64,000 bases of DNA from Caprella mutica (GCA_947561585.1 CANNZV010000947.1:124001-188000); one strand, 5' to 3'; shown: positions 27,401 to 37,699, counted from the stretch's first letter. Made by a program: numbers and translations. Notes: generated by a model from the sequence alone, not told the origin.

Positions 27401-30400
27401 ACCCGCTGGCTTCTTCGAGAAAAGTTTCATTGAGTTTATCATCTATGCCAACTCCACTTCCGTTGATGTCTCACCTCAAGAACCTGTCAGGATTCTGCTC
27501 GAGATTGTAGAACGAGCAGAAATATCCATAACTGGGTACGTCGGTGAATATATCGTTATAATTCTGTTAATATATAAACAGAACATACATTTATTCATCT
27601 GAAAACATTGATCTACATTCTACACCAATAATTTCATGTTTTCAATTGTATTTGAATTCCTCCGACTGCACCGGAAACGTTACAGAAACAATCCCCAAAA
27701 TTCTAACAATAAAAAAGTCGATAAATTCTTATACAAACAATTAGGTAATCTAACGTACTTGAAAAAGACACAAAGTTGAAATGTTGATTTTGCTTCATTT
27801 TTATAATAAGGGAATTAAAAATGGATACATCTCTCAACTGTTTCTCAGTTACAGTGTGTACATAACAACATTAGTACAATTTTCTTCATTTTAACAATAA
27901 GCGTGTTTAATATGTTTAGGAGTTTAAAGAGCGTATTTCACATTCAAATGGATATTCTTTTTAATTTCTTCCTGTGAAAATAGAATCTCGGATGAGGAGT
28001 GAGTAATATTTTGAATGTTCTACCTTCCATACCTTTTCATGCTCGGTGTTTAAATTTAGCCCATTGTAATTCATATGCAAAGTTATACCATCTGACATTT
28101 TAGAGTAATTATTTATTCTAATAAATTAACGGTCACTCTTATTACTCTCACTGTTTAAGTTTTTATATATTTTAGTAAGCCTGAATAATTCCATATTAGT
28201 TGTGCTTAAATTAATATCTCACTGTTTTGATTCTCCAACACATTCAAATTATTATCAATATCATTGGATGATTTTAACAGCATTTTATTGTACTTGTTGT
28301 TGTAATCTATTAAATAAATGAATTGCCTCACACTTTTTATGGGGTAACTAATGCTCGAAATCTGTTCTTGTAGCTGTATTTTGTAGCTCTGAACCATCAT
28401 GTGTAGCATCAATTTGATGTAATGAAAGCATGATTGTGATATCGAGAGATGAATTCATGTTGGGCTAAATGGTTTGAAGTTTAAACTAGTGTATTGTATT
28501 TTAGAATCATGTGAATCAGTATAGAATCTTGCCTTGATAATTTAAAATAGTGTTCTTTGACTCGCTCCATTTCAAATAATGGTACCTATTGCAGAACCTA
28601 CGAGCCAGAGCAAGTTTTCTTCAGCGGTGATGTTGTCGGGGAAAGCGGTGTAGACAAAATCGAAAATATCGGTAAGAGTTCATCCTATTCTTTGTAAAAA
28701 ATATCGATAGTGGTAGCTAGACTGAATTGTCTATGATAGGAATTATGCTTCAATTTCACTAAAGGGCCGTACACTCGTAGGTTTTTTGAAGTCTTTCCAC
28801 CAGACATTTTACTAAGCTCCTCCTACTTTTTCCACGAGAATATAAGAAAAAACTATATATTTTTTATTTCAGTTGGTATCCATGATACCTGCAGGTATCA
28901 TGGATACCAACTAAAATAAATAATTATTATATCGTTTTCTCATGGAAAAAGTAGGAGGAGCTTAGTAAAATGTCTGGTGGAAAGAGTTCATAAACCCTAC
29001 GAGTGTACGGCCCTTAAGATAGAAAATATTGAACAGGTGAAAGGTTTAAGCTGGTAGTTCCTAGATCTAGAGCCTACATAATATTATCAAAAGTTTTTCA
29101 ATCGTTGAAAATATATTCTTATTATGAAGATAATATATTAAAATGAATTTTAATCTTGAAGTTCAATTCAAAGACTATCAATAGGAATTTTTCGTTATAT
29201 AGTATATATTTTACGACATATACCTATCTTCTAACGATTTTTACTCGTTTAAAGGTTCTGAAGTGATCCACACCTACAAAGTTACTAATGATGGCCCATG
29301 GCGCGTAGACTACATGGATGTGAACATACTGTGGCCTTACCAAGTGGAGAATTACCAGCCTGAGGGAAAATGGCTACTCTACCTCACTGGAGTACCAGAA
29401 GTTGCAGGTTGGTTAAGATTTACACCAAAAGGAAAGAACTGATCTAACGCTAACAAAGAAATAGTTCATAGTTTTTCTTAAACTCTACTTCAGAGATATA
29501 GAACGCACTGCTGTTGTTTAACAAATAAACTGCTGCCCATTTATTTCAGTATTTTAATCTACAATTTTCTTTACTGCAGGAGATGGAGAGTGTGTAGTAG
29601 ATCCTGATCACATCAATCCCCTTGCCTTGGCTAGCGTTCATGGACCAGATCACACTTACTTTGGAGGAGCCAAAGGAGAGGCCACAGTTACAAGAGCCCC
29701 ACCAACACCACCATCAAAAAATGTGGATGACTATGGAGACCCTGACTATGTTGTTACAGGTGGCGGCTCATCTTCAACTGTTTATAAAAACAAAACTACC
29801 AGCATTAGCAAGATAACATCAAGCTCTACTTCTAATACAATTCGCAAAGAGACTTCCAAGAGCTCATCAAAAGAGAATGTAGTTAACGGAGGTACATCCT
29901 CATCTTCTACCTCTAGTAGTAGCAGTTCTAGTAGCAGCAGCAGCAGTGGTGATTCTTCTGATAGATTCTCACCAGACTTCGATTATGAGGAAGAATACGA
30001 TTATTCCGATTACGAGGAGTATCCTGAAGAAAAAGAAGAAGACCGTAAATATATCAACTCGAATAGGAATACAGGAACTAGAACGCATTCTCGTGTTAGC
30101 AGAAGAGTGTATTCCTCAATTTCTTCAAGTGGCCATGAAGGATCTGGGTCTGGAAGAGGTGAATCTTACTCTCATGGTTCTTCATCCAATTCAAGAGGTT
30201 CAGTGACCACCCATGCCTCTGGAGGAGGTCCTATCAATGAATTTGATAACAAAAACTCCGATAGTGGTTGGCGTTCTCGTACTTATGCGGGTGGCAGAGG
30301 CAGAGAAGATAGACGAGAGTTCAGTAATACCTTCGTCGATAAAGATGGAGCCAGAGTATCAGAATCACAGAATGAAGTAAGACGAACATATGTTGATGGG

Positions 30401-33007
30401 ACAGACGACGATGGCTCCAGCAGAAGAAAGTCAAGTTTCTCTCGCACTGAACACTCAAATAGAGTCAGTAGTAGCAGTAGCAGCTCTGGCGATGGGAGGT
30501 ATGGCGGTGATACTTTCCATCCATCCAACAGAGGACGTGATGGATACTCGATAGACAATTCCATTGATGGTGGAAATCGACGTGAATACGAGAGTTCAAG
30601 AGGCTTTACAAGAAATGGAGATGGAGGATCATCTTCGCGTGATCAATATGGATATGACAACCGAAACTACTATCCGGGTTCTGGTTCTGGTCAATCTAGT
30701 TCTTCACGATCTGAAACCTCCCGGAGATATTCCTCATCAACATCAAACAGAGATGGTCATGAAGATCCTTCCAGATCGGAAACTTCTAGATCTTCCTCCT
30801 GGTCGAGTAGAAGTACTTCTGGTGATCCAACTAGAACTTACTCATCGAGTGGAGATCGTTACGGAGATGCATCTAGATCTGAATCTTCAAGAACATACTA
30901 TTCGTCGAGTCAAGGTAACTCAGTTGATCCTTCTAGATCTGAATCATCTAGATCACATTACTCTTCGAATAGGAATGTGAATGATCATCCCATTTCGGAT
31001 CAACGAGAAGCTCTCAAGAATTACCAGGTAATTAGACATTTTCACACAAATGAACACATTAGATGTACTGAACACTATTTTGCCATATACATCAAATTAC
31101 TTCTCAAATTTCATTTCTAACCATGTTGAACTCATCCAGGGAGACTGTGGCTCAGACAATGTTTGCGAGAGTGATTTGAAGACACAAGCAGAGTTACGAC
31201 TTCCTTGGGACCGTTCAAGGTGAGAACTTAAATACTTAGATGGATTTGAACTTTTAGATTTCAAGCTATCATAATTTGAATTGACCAGAGATTTCTATTC
31301 AGTTTATATTTATTGATGTGAAATCAATTTGAATCATAATATATATCTATACATTTATTGTATCATATTTAATTCCAAATACAATCATAGTCAAGAAGGA
31401 ATATTTTTTTCGACATTTTCTTTAATACCTATTTTTTGAACTTCAGACGTCACCGTATCTTCAAGCTCGGCGAAAGAAGCTATGCCATGTTGGAAATATC
31501 TGTCACGAATTTGGGCGAACCAGCTTACGAACCAAACCTTTACATCGAGCACCATGAATCCATGGTTTACAATCACAAACATTCCGATGTGAGTTAAAGA
31601 AAGTCGTATCAAGTCCACGAAGCGACTTTCTTTTTAATTATGATGAACACAATAACTTCTTCCTCGAAATAGTTTTTCACTTTCTACTTAATTTATTACT
31701 TATCTATGCAATACCTTTCAGACTGGCAATTATCTATGTACCGCATCTTCTTCTGCCAATAACCTCATCCACTGCAGCCTGGGCAATCCTCTTATTGACG
31801 GAACTGGCCTCTTGCATTTCGCCTTCAAACCCGCTGAATTCATCGAGTCAGGTTTCGTTGAGTTTACCATATACGCCAATACCAATTCCGTTGATGTCTC
31901 ACCGCAGAAACCTATCAAGATTTTGCTCGAGATTATGAAATCATCAATGTATTACACTCCGAATAGAAATAAAAATAACAATCCCTCTAGATCCAAAAAT
32001 TCTGGAAGTTACCAATCGTCTCAAAGTGAAAGCTATCCAGACTCATCCAGGTCGGAAACTTCTCGATCTTTTTCATCCAACTCATTGCCACATTCCTCAA
32101 GAACCGAAACACACCGATCATACTCCTCGTCGAACTCTGGAAATGCACAAGATTCATCTAGATGGGGATCAGGTGGTTTCAAATCATCCGAAAATGCAGA
32201 TAGAACACATTACAATCGACAATGGTCAAATCGACGCCATGATGATGATCAAGAGAATGAACTGGTAGATAGCCAAAGACATCAATACAGATCACGAAAC
32301 TACCATGATGGTGGCAACACCTATTCCAAAGCGATCATTGATGATCGAACTGGAGAGGCAAAGGTGTACAGCAAACATGTCTATGAAGAAGATAGACATC
32401 ATTTCAATTCCGGTAACAGAGATGACGAATTGCAGACCTCACTTCATCGCGTCAAAAGACAAGTTGTTGTTCAATCAGAAGCCTATACTGATGATCGCAC
32501 TGGAAAAACGTTGCAAGCTGTTAATTTGGTAATGAAAATTTAATTTAATTCAATGAACAATAAATAGCTATATATTCATTTATACAGGATGTGTATTTAC
32601 CATTTCTTTCATTTCAGCGTTGCACTGGTGATAACCCAACAGCAAAATGTATCCCCATAAAGTGCAACATCCGAAACCTTGGAATATTGAGCTCTGTTAA
32701 GATCAAAGTTAAATCTCGCCTCTGGAGCTCCACCCTAGTAGAGGACTACTCTCATGTTAATCTGGTGAATATTCAGTCTCGAGGAGAAATAATCCTACCA
32801 GAAGATATTAGATCACGACAAAGAAACGTAACAGATGATGTCGCGTATGTTGAGACGAAGGCATATGCCAATCTTTTGGAACAGCCCAAGAGTGTACCAA
32901 TTTGGGCTATCATTCTAGCTGTTCTAGCTGGTCTTCTAGTTCTTCTTTTGATCATTCTTCTACTATGGAAGTGTGGTTTCTTCAAGAGAAAACGTCCTGG
33001 TAGTTAA
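18365..33007 (+). CDS. mew: Integrin alpha subunit, alpha-PS1 (laminin-receptor) type, 5' partial
   Basis: Integrin alpha subunits pair with a beta subunit at the cell surface and bind extracellular matrix. Eighteen exons join in consistent phase: 18365-18492, 21415-21444, 23561-23661, 24606-24733, 24816-25024, 25111-25954, 26046-26178, 26451-26603, 26718-26809, 26970-27111, 27294-27535, 28595-28671, 29255-29407, 29580-31027, 31140-31219, 31447-31588, 31722-32528 and 32618-33007. They give about 1765 residues without the N-terminus. Visible features are the beta-propeller with three calcium loops (DINNDNFDD, DLNLDGYQD, DMDGNGYPD), thigh and calf regions, a furin site HRVKR, a transmembrane helix and the KCGFFKR tail motif. 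VCAHRY and VPGPYTWKG are typical of the alpha3/alpha6/alpha7/alpha-PS1 clade, hence the symbol. The usual family length is about 1000-1200 residues. The excess comes from a Ser-rich linker and an inserted second copy of the calf-1 exons. The start codon and signal peptide are not in view. Confidence 0.95.
19079..19311. mobile_element. MITE family D (pogo/Tc1-like ends)
   Basis: Terminal inverted repeats: the left is cagtagaactcctatatagt, the right ends ctatagaggagttctgctg. Inner arms containing taaggaagtagcctctatag are mirrored by ctatagaggccacttcctta. CAGTAGAACTCC-type ends resemble those of pogo/Tigger non-autonomous elements; this assignment is from memory of the family. It lies in the first visible integrin intron. 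Confidence 0.75.
19678..19919. mobile_element. MITE family B, copy 1
   Basis: Long hairpin. The left arm contains aagtctttccaccagacttt and ctaagctcctcctacttttt; the right arm is their complement, ending gtgtgtacggcccttaag. The core has ggtatccatgatacctgcag. The outer left end is degraded compared with copy 2 at 28762-29015. It lies in an integrin intron. Confidence 0.85.
20315..20415. repeat. 28-30 bp tandem repeat
   Basis: Four copies of actggtacgaataacat followed by variable ends such as tgaatagagaat, in an integrin intron. Confidence 0.8.
20701..20881. mobile_element. MITE family A copy with family B core
   Basis: The ends are family A: ggtaagttacgaattatcgg on the left, ccgataattcgtaacttacc on the right. 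The centre contains ggtatcatggataccaatta, nearly identical to the core hairpin of family B (19678-19919 and 28762-29015). It is intronic in the integrin gene. Confidence 0.85.
21415..21444 (+). CDS. mew: Integrin alpha 30-nt microexon
   Basis: Only 30 bases, bounded by tgtatttgcag and donor gtaagt. It contributes DPDSGLYRFE with the split codons. Both neighbouring junctions are one base into a codon, so including or skipping it keeps the frame; skipping joins GYK directly to DKNGQ. It sits in a loop between the first two propeller blades. Good splice sites and phase support it. It could be a cassette exon or a chance match, since a 30-base stretch carries little sequence evidence. Confidence 0.6.
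22192..22319. mobile_element. MITE family A, compact copy
   Basis: Almost only the two arms. The left is agggtgagttacgaattatc plus ggtcagttctacatcttcag. The right has gaccgaaaatgtggaactga plus cagataattcggaacgtacc and a final ct. It is intronic in the integrin gene. Confidence 0.85.
23561..25954 (+). CDS. mew: Integrin alpha exons: beta-propeller
   Basis: Four exons: 23561-23661, 24606-24733, 24816-25024 and 25111-25954. The first holds DDQWLGVTLKSQG, the second VCAHRYTSK and GLCYILDQN, the third CQAGTSG and VPGPYTWKG, the fourth the remaining blades. The fourth has three DxNxDGxxD-type calcium loops, at about 25300, 25490 and 25675, each followed by an FG-GAP-like strand such as DLIVGAPFYY and DIAIGAPYEE. 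The donor after 25954 (gtttgt) is not the strongest nearby site. It was chosen because the closer gtatac donor would put a stop codon in the next exon. The first exon start at 23561 follows the tract ccttccaccctcag. Confidence 0.93.
23740..24340. repeat. 24-bp minisatellite with an inverted flank
   Basis: About fifteen copies of a 24-bp unit, aactcaggggtaccaatact plus tcat (alternating with an agaacta version), run from 23965 to 24335. The left flank at 23740-23960 carries the same words in opposite orientation (ctgagttatgaagttctcag), so the array can fold back. Open frames on both strands (HNSGVPIL- and SYEVLVPL-type repeats) are translations of the unit. It lies in the intron between two propeller exons. 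Confidence 0.92.
26046..26603 (+). CDS. mew: Integrin alpha exons: thigh region
   Basis: Exons 26046-26178 and 26451-26603. The first begins by completing a Lys codon, reads DQPIPRIHFNKDS, and ends CNREIAYLK at a gtgaaa donor. The second reads SGSRDLLRPVRFKLNYEI and ends DQQEAVKYFQ at gtaatt. This is the beta-sandwich 'thigh' of the stalk below the propeller. The last 53 or so bases of the second exon and everything up to about 27510 are the source of the duplication near 31 kb. Confidence 0.93.
26718..27535 (+). CDS. mew: Integrin alpha exons: calf-1 region, original copy
   Basis: Exons 26718-26809, 26970-27111 and 27294-27535. They contain the paired-cysteine segment DCGSDDICESDLK, then LETSVTNLGEPAYEPNLYI and HCSLGNPLTNGTGHLHIGF, ending near LLEIVERAEISITG. 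These are typical stalk (calf-1) sequences of integrin alpha. Each exon and intron has a recognisable partner in the second copy at 31140-31940, with the same phases. Confidence 0.93.
27536..28594. other. Integrin intron, about 1.06 kb
   Basis: No repeat family or coding signal was recognised in this intron. Open frames present on either strand have no splice support. Confidence 0.6.
28595..29407 (+). CDS. mew: Integrin alpha exons: calf-2 region, first part
   Basis: Exons 28595-28671 and 29255-29407. They read YEPEQVFFSGDVVGES, then VIHTYKVTNDGPW and ILWPYQVENYQPEGKWLLYL. The phrase on vertebrate-type calf-2 strands, KVTNDGP-W plus LLYLTGVPE, is clear. The intron between them carries MITE family B copy 2. 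Confidence 0.92.
28762..29015. mobile_element. MITE family B, copy 2 (intact)
   Basis: Terminal inverted repeat aagggccgtacactcgtagg is matched at the right end by cctacgagtgtacggccctt. Inner arms contain ccaccagac and taggaggagcttag. The core is a perfect hairpin, ggtatccatgatacctgcag continuing to its complement. The right end adjoins ttaa, which would fit a TTAA-targeting (piggyBac-like) origin; that is inference. It is intronic in the integrin gene. Confidence 0.88.
29580..31027 (+). CDS. mew: Integrin alpha exon: end of calf-2 and Ser-rich linker
   Basis: A single 1448-base exon. It opens with GDGECVVDPDHINPLALAS, the end of calf-2. It then becomes a hydrophilic linker very rich in Ser, Arg, Gly and Asp, including a poly-Ser run near 29905-29950 and an acidic DYEEEYDYSDYEEYPEEK stretch. 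From about 30700 it holds repeats of roughly 20 residues built on PSRSETSR and YSSS. The last 50 or so bases (HPISDQREALKNYQ, ending at a gtaatt donor) are the start of the duplicated calf-1 block, fused in frame. Such a long linker before the heavy/light chain cleavage site is unusual for integrins. Confidence 0.9.
31140..32528 (+). CDS. mew: Integrin alpha exons: second calf-1 copy, linker and cleavage site
   Basis: Exons 31140-31219, 31447-31588 and 31722-32528. The first two and the start of the third repeat calf-1 (DCGSDNVCESDLK, LEISVTNLGEPAYEPNLYI, HCSLGNPLIDGTGLLHFAF) up to LLEIM at about 31935. There the sequence passes directly into more Ser-rich linker (SRSETSRSFSSNS, HSSRTETHRSYSS) with no splice site. 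The block ends with the basic site HRVKR (cleavage expected after 32459) and QVVVQSEAYTDD, the start of the light chain. All frames are intact. Relative to copy 1, the first exon lacks 12 bases (92 versus 80), in frame. Confidence 0.9.
32618..33007 (+). CDS. mew: Integrin alpha last exon: light chain, membrane helix, tail
   Basis: It starts RCTGDNPTAKCIPIKCNI, the conserved cysteine cluster of the light chain. It continues to a hydrophobic helix (IWAIILAVLAGLLVLLLII) and ends KCGFFKRKRPGS followed by TAA at 33005-33007. GFFKR is the conserved membrane-proximal motif that contacts the beta tail. The cytoplasmic tail ends five residues after that motif's Lys-Arg, which is short. An alternative last exon further downstream was not found. 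Confidence 0.95.
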   Translation, partial: RCTGDNPTAKCIPIKCNIRNLGILSSVKIKVKSRLWSSTLVEDYSHVNLVNIQSRGEIILPEDIRSRQRNVTDDVAYVETKAYANLLEQPKSVPIWAIILAVLAGLLVLLLIILLLWKCGFFKRKRPGS

Positions 33008-33388
33008 TAATTGAAAATATAAACTTTCTTAAAGTTGATGTATCAAATATCTCCGAGTAGATTTTAGAACGTGATCTAGAGCTATATGTACAATATACTT
33101 TCTATTACATATTAGTTTTATGTTTTAAAACTGGTATGAATCTATGACAGTTGGGATGTCCCCCTGGTGCTTTTTATCTGATAGTATTTATTACAACAAG
33201 CCCATTTCTTCAGAAACCAAGTGCATTATCGGTGTGTGCCAAAATGTCAACATTTTGAATCTCTTGAGAACCGAAACGAGATGATTAATCACACTGAACA
33301 TTGTTTAAAATCGATTTCTCTTAATGTAATATTTTCATTCGCGAATGACATAATCTCATCAATATTTTCATAAATGATCTGAAGAGTG

Positions 33389-34214
33389 AATAAATAGAAT
33401 CTATTGTGAAGAATATTTAAATCTTTATAATGAGTATATTGATATCTGCATGAACCGTCCTACTCGTAATTCGCGCACATTGATTAAAAAGTTCTCAAAT
33501 TGTGCCAATTCCCATGCTAGTCAAACACTGGAAGGTCGCTCAATGTAGTTTGTTTTTCGCAATGGTGAATGACTATCACAGGAACTATCAATTCTCTATT
33601 TAGGTGTTTTAGGACCTAACTTTTTCTCTATCTATGTATTCTAGGACATAACTTTTTCTCTATCTAGGTATTCTAGGACATAACTTCTTCTCTATCTAGG
33701 TATTCTAGGACCTAATTTTTTTTCTCAGTCTAGGTATTTTAGGACCTAATTTCTTCTCTATCTAGGTATTCTAGGACCTAATTTTTTCTCAATCTAGGTA
33801 TTCTAGGACCTAACTTTCTCTCCATCTAGGACATACCTTCCTATCACTCGAATGCAACCTTTCAAATAGGTAGAATATTTTCTCAATGATAAATATAGTT
33901 GTGTGAATGAATGAATGTTAGGTTCAAGATGCTTTATAAAATTTTGACAAAATGTACAGGAATAGATTTAGGAATTATCAGAAAAATATCAATTACTTAG
34001 ATCCTGATAGAATAGTTTGAAGTTATTTCACTGCCATGTGGTCTTAGAAGTTCGGATTCAGATTTCAAAAGATAAGTAGCATGAAATTTATATAGAATTA
34101 TTCCTTAATAAACCGTAGTTAAATTTGAAATACTGTTAAATATTTATTAGATTGTATATAAGAGAAATCATTTTGTATATTTTGAATGAAAGTGGTTGGA
34201 GTTAATTAAATAAA
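33389..34214 (+). promoter_or_regulatory. mew: Candidate poly(A) signals of the integrin gene
   Basis: AATAAA occurs at 33389-33394 and at 34209-34214, about 0.4 and 1.2 kb after the stop. The second is followed by an AT-rich tatatat stretch. Which one is used cannot be told from sequence. If the second is used, the 3' UTR contains the minisatellite at 33596-33835. Confidence 0.45.
33596..33835. repeat. About 33-bp minisatellite
   Basis: Seven copies of a unit containing ctctatctaggtattctagg and acctaacttttt, in or just after the integrin 3' UTR. Confidence 0.9.
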
Positions 34215-34445
34215 GTATATATATATTGTTGTTGAGAAAATTATAGATAGATATATATTTTTACTATTATAAAGTGACTATTGGAAAAAAGAAGTGAAAA
34301 ATAGAACTCATTGACAATAATTTAAATATATAGTGTATTTTATCTCTTCAAGGATCTCCATCTTAAAAATAATATTTTATTTTAGTTTTTTATTTCGAAG
34401 AATCTTCTGAGGTAGCAATTTTTCTTTGGGCTACTCTGTCTCAAT

Positions 34446-34760
34446 GTCCCAATATTACCTCAATATTGGGACAATATTACCTCAATATTGGGACAATATT
34501 ACCTCGATATTGAGACAATATTACCTCAATATTGGGACAGTATTACCTCAATATTGAGACAATATTACCTCAATATTGGGACAGTATTACCTCAATATTG
34601 AGACAATATTACCTCAATATTGGGACAGTATTACCTCAATATTGAGACAATATTACCTCAATATTGGGACAATATTGCTTCAATATTGGGAAAATAATGC
34701 CTCAATATTGGGAGAATGTTTCATCAATACTGAGGTAATATTGTCACAACATTGAGGCAA
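34446..34760. repeat. 22-bp palindromic minisatellite
   Basis: About fourteen copies of acaatattacctcaatattg with gga/aga ends. Each unit contains caatatt and aatattg, so single strands can fold many ways. The last units are inverted (ctgaggtaatattgtcac) relative to the first. Confidence 0.9.
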
Positions 34761-37384
34761 TGTTGGGACAATGTTAATTCCAGAAATTTTGCTTCCTTTG
34801 AATTCAGGCTTACACTTAAATGACGAAAGAGTTAAAAAACTAAAATAGCGGCTTAAATTAACCATTTTGATTCTAAATACTTTTTAAAAACACAGATTTT
34901 AAAGTAAATTCAGAATATATGTATATACATCTAAGTTTTTATTCGATCTTTTAGATTTGCTATTTTAACATTGTTAGTGCATTAAATTTCTATGAATAAG
35001 AATAAATTATTTTCATCTTCATATTTAATAATTCTAATCAACATCTTCTATGATTTTCATTTATTTATTTAAGGTTATCACGATTTTTAAACTCACTGTT
35101 GTGGATTTATCACATTTGCCATAATTATTCTAGGGTTAATTTAATTATTTTAAGCCTACCATTAACTTCTGAAAATGTAAATATAATTTGATATTGTATA
35201 TATTTGTTGTCTTAATATTGACTGATTATTATTGTTATTAATTATCAATTGTAATATTAGTTTCCGTCGACATAATTCCTTTGTATTTTACTCGATTGAC
35301 TATATTCGCTTTTATTCATTAACTGCTATTACAACCTTTACTAACTGTTAGAAATAATTATAACTGCAAATATTTACTGAAAATTGTGTCCTTAATTTTG
35401 TGATTAAAGAAAATTACCACTCACAATAAGATTCTGTGTCCTACTCACATGTACTTAGACTTATATATTTAAATACGTATTTAGCATTGAAATAATTTTT
35501 TTTAATTGTAATAATTTGAATTGCAATTTTGTATAAAAAACAAAATTGTAATTTCTTTTATTTATTTAAATATCAAGATTTGAAATCAATTGTTTTTTTT
35601 TTATAATTGTAACAGTTTTAATTGAAATTTTAAGAAATTTTAAGGACAAAATAATATTTTTTTATATTTAATTGAATACGTAAATATCTAGCATTGAAAT
35701 CAGTTGTTTTTAATATGAAATAGAATTAAAAAGAGTAAATTATTGTGAGTGATAATTAATCTTTTGTTTGTAAGTCAGAATACCACATTTGTAAGTTCAA
35801 ATGATAAATAATACAATGATAAATAAAACAAACAATGATAGATGCCTGTGGAAATCATCACATTGTCTCTATTTTCTAAGCCCCGCCCACCTCGACATCC
35901 AAAATATATTTGTGAATTAAACACATCGTCCATCTAATAAAAGAATAATGAACTTCTCTTTCTTTTATTTCACATCGTGATGACATGCAGGGTAAAAATT
36001 GCATGGTCGGACGCTTCGATACTTACCCTATATTAGGGTGGTCGGACGATTCGAAACCCCAAAAATAGGGATTTCGGACAAACTTCAGAATCTTCATATG
36101 GAATCCATAAAAGCCGCGTCCGTGTGTCACAAAATGTGTTAAACAGTCATTCTATCAACAGCCCCTCATAAAGTTGGTGTAAATCAGAGAAAAATCAAAG
36201 AAACAGTAATTGAAAAAACTAATAATTTGCTGTTGACGGGGATCACACTAAAATTATTAATTGAAAATATAAATGTTTCGAACCTAAAGAGTAAAATATA
36301 TAATTTTAATGAATTAAATATATTGTATACATACATATATGTAATTATGTGTGCATTTGAATATAATCTTAAACCCATTATATTAATTGAACTCTCACCG
36401 AATGAAAAACATGTACTAAACTAGTAGTTAGAACATAGCATGCCAATTTCCAGGCCATTTCTGGATATTTTTGAGTTGCCCCGAGGCATCTGAAGTTTTG
36501 TATAAAATGATATTTTCCCACTATTTCAGAAAAATTCATTTTGTTTTCATGTTATGGAATAAATGACCTGCCTAATTGAAAATTAATTTGTGTTAATTTT
36601 GAGTTGCCCAGATCCTTTTTTGTAAAATATGTTACTATTCTTGTTTCTAGTGTTATCATGCTGTTTATATTATATAAGTAAAATAACTCTCAGGATGACT
36701 CTGAATTGTATTGATTTCATATTATAAAACCATTTAACCATATTTTCGTGTTGCAAATTTTTTGAATTTACTCGGACTTTAGCAATGCGATAATTTCAAT
36801 ACATTTCGCTTTGTTGAACTTTTTCCATTTTCAAATATTGAAAATTAATAGGTTGGGAGAAACTGTTAATCATGTCAGAATTCACTCAAATTTCAGCAAA
36901 CGTACATTTATTTGTCATATCAATTTTATATTACTATTCTATAACTAATAAATACTATTTTTTGGCCCACCCAAAAATATATTACTTCATAGCATAATAA
37001 TTTTTGCATTTTGTATTATTAGTTTATCCCTAAATGTTGAATGAAAAACATGACTTTGTATTTGATTTTTAATCTTCCACTAAATGATAATACATTGGAT
37101 AATTACATAAACTACAAAATGAAATGCTTGGGAACATATTCAAACAATTTCCAACACGCTTTTAATGTAAGAATTTCTGTTAATAAATAGTAAAACATTG
37201 TGTTGAATATTTGGCACACAAACTAATTAAATAATACTCAAAACTTAGAACAAGAAATAAATCCTAATTGTTTTCATAATTAATAACATACAATTAATTC
37301 TTCATTGCAATATGAAGTAAACAATTAAAACTATAAAAAAAATTACGACAACTTGTGCAGGCATCAAAAAACTATTCTTTGAAT
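34761..37384. other. Convergent intergenic region
   Basis: AT-rich DNA between the ends of the two genes. It holds a small inverted repeat near 35520-35550 (caattttgtat with acaaaattg) and two copies of tggtcggacg near 36003 and 36042. I see no exon, RNA gene or complete mobile element. Confidence 0.6.
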
Positions 37385-37390
37385 TTTATT
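37385..37390 (-). promoter_or_regulatory. Candidate poly(A) signal of the minus-strand gene
   Basis: tttatt on the plus strand is AATAAA on the minus strand, about 310 bases after the TAG at 37700-37702. It is the first good match downstream of the stop in an AT-rich context, so support is moderate. Confidence 0.45.
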
Positions 37391-37699
37391 TTCGAATCAT
37401 AAGATTAAAGTAATTCCGTATGAATATACGTAGAGAAAATAATAAGCTATTCATTATAGTAGTTAACTCGTATAACTTAAAATGTATATTATCATGAAAA
37501 TATAACAAAACAACAACATCAATTATAAAAAGTTAACAACGGTAAAACAACCACTAAAGGCATCATATATACAATTCAACTCGCTTTCATTCCAATCGTT
37601 TTACAAAAATACAACCATTATATTATCTACAACTCTGAGAAATAAAATACACTTTTTACAATTCTGTCCAAAGATTTACAACGATTTACAGTAGCTCCT

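Noticed and set aside
30975..31935. Assembly duplication as the cause of the second calf-1 copy
   Set aside because: The copies differ by many substitutions, a 12-base exon deletion and intron insertions, so they are not the same molecule assembled twice.
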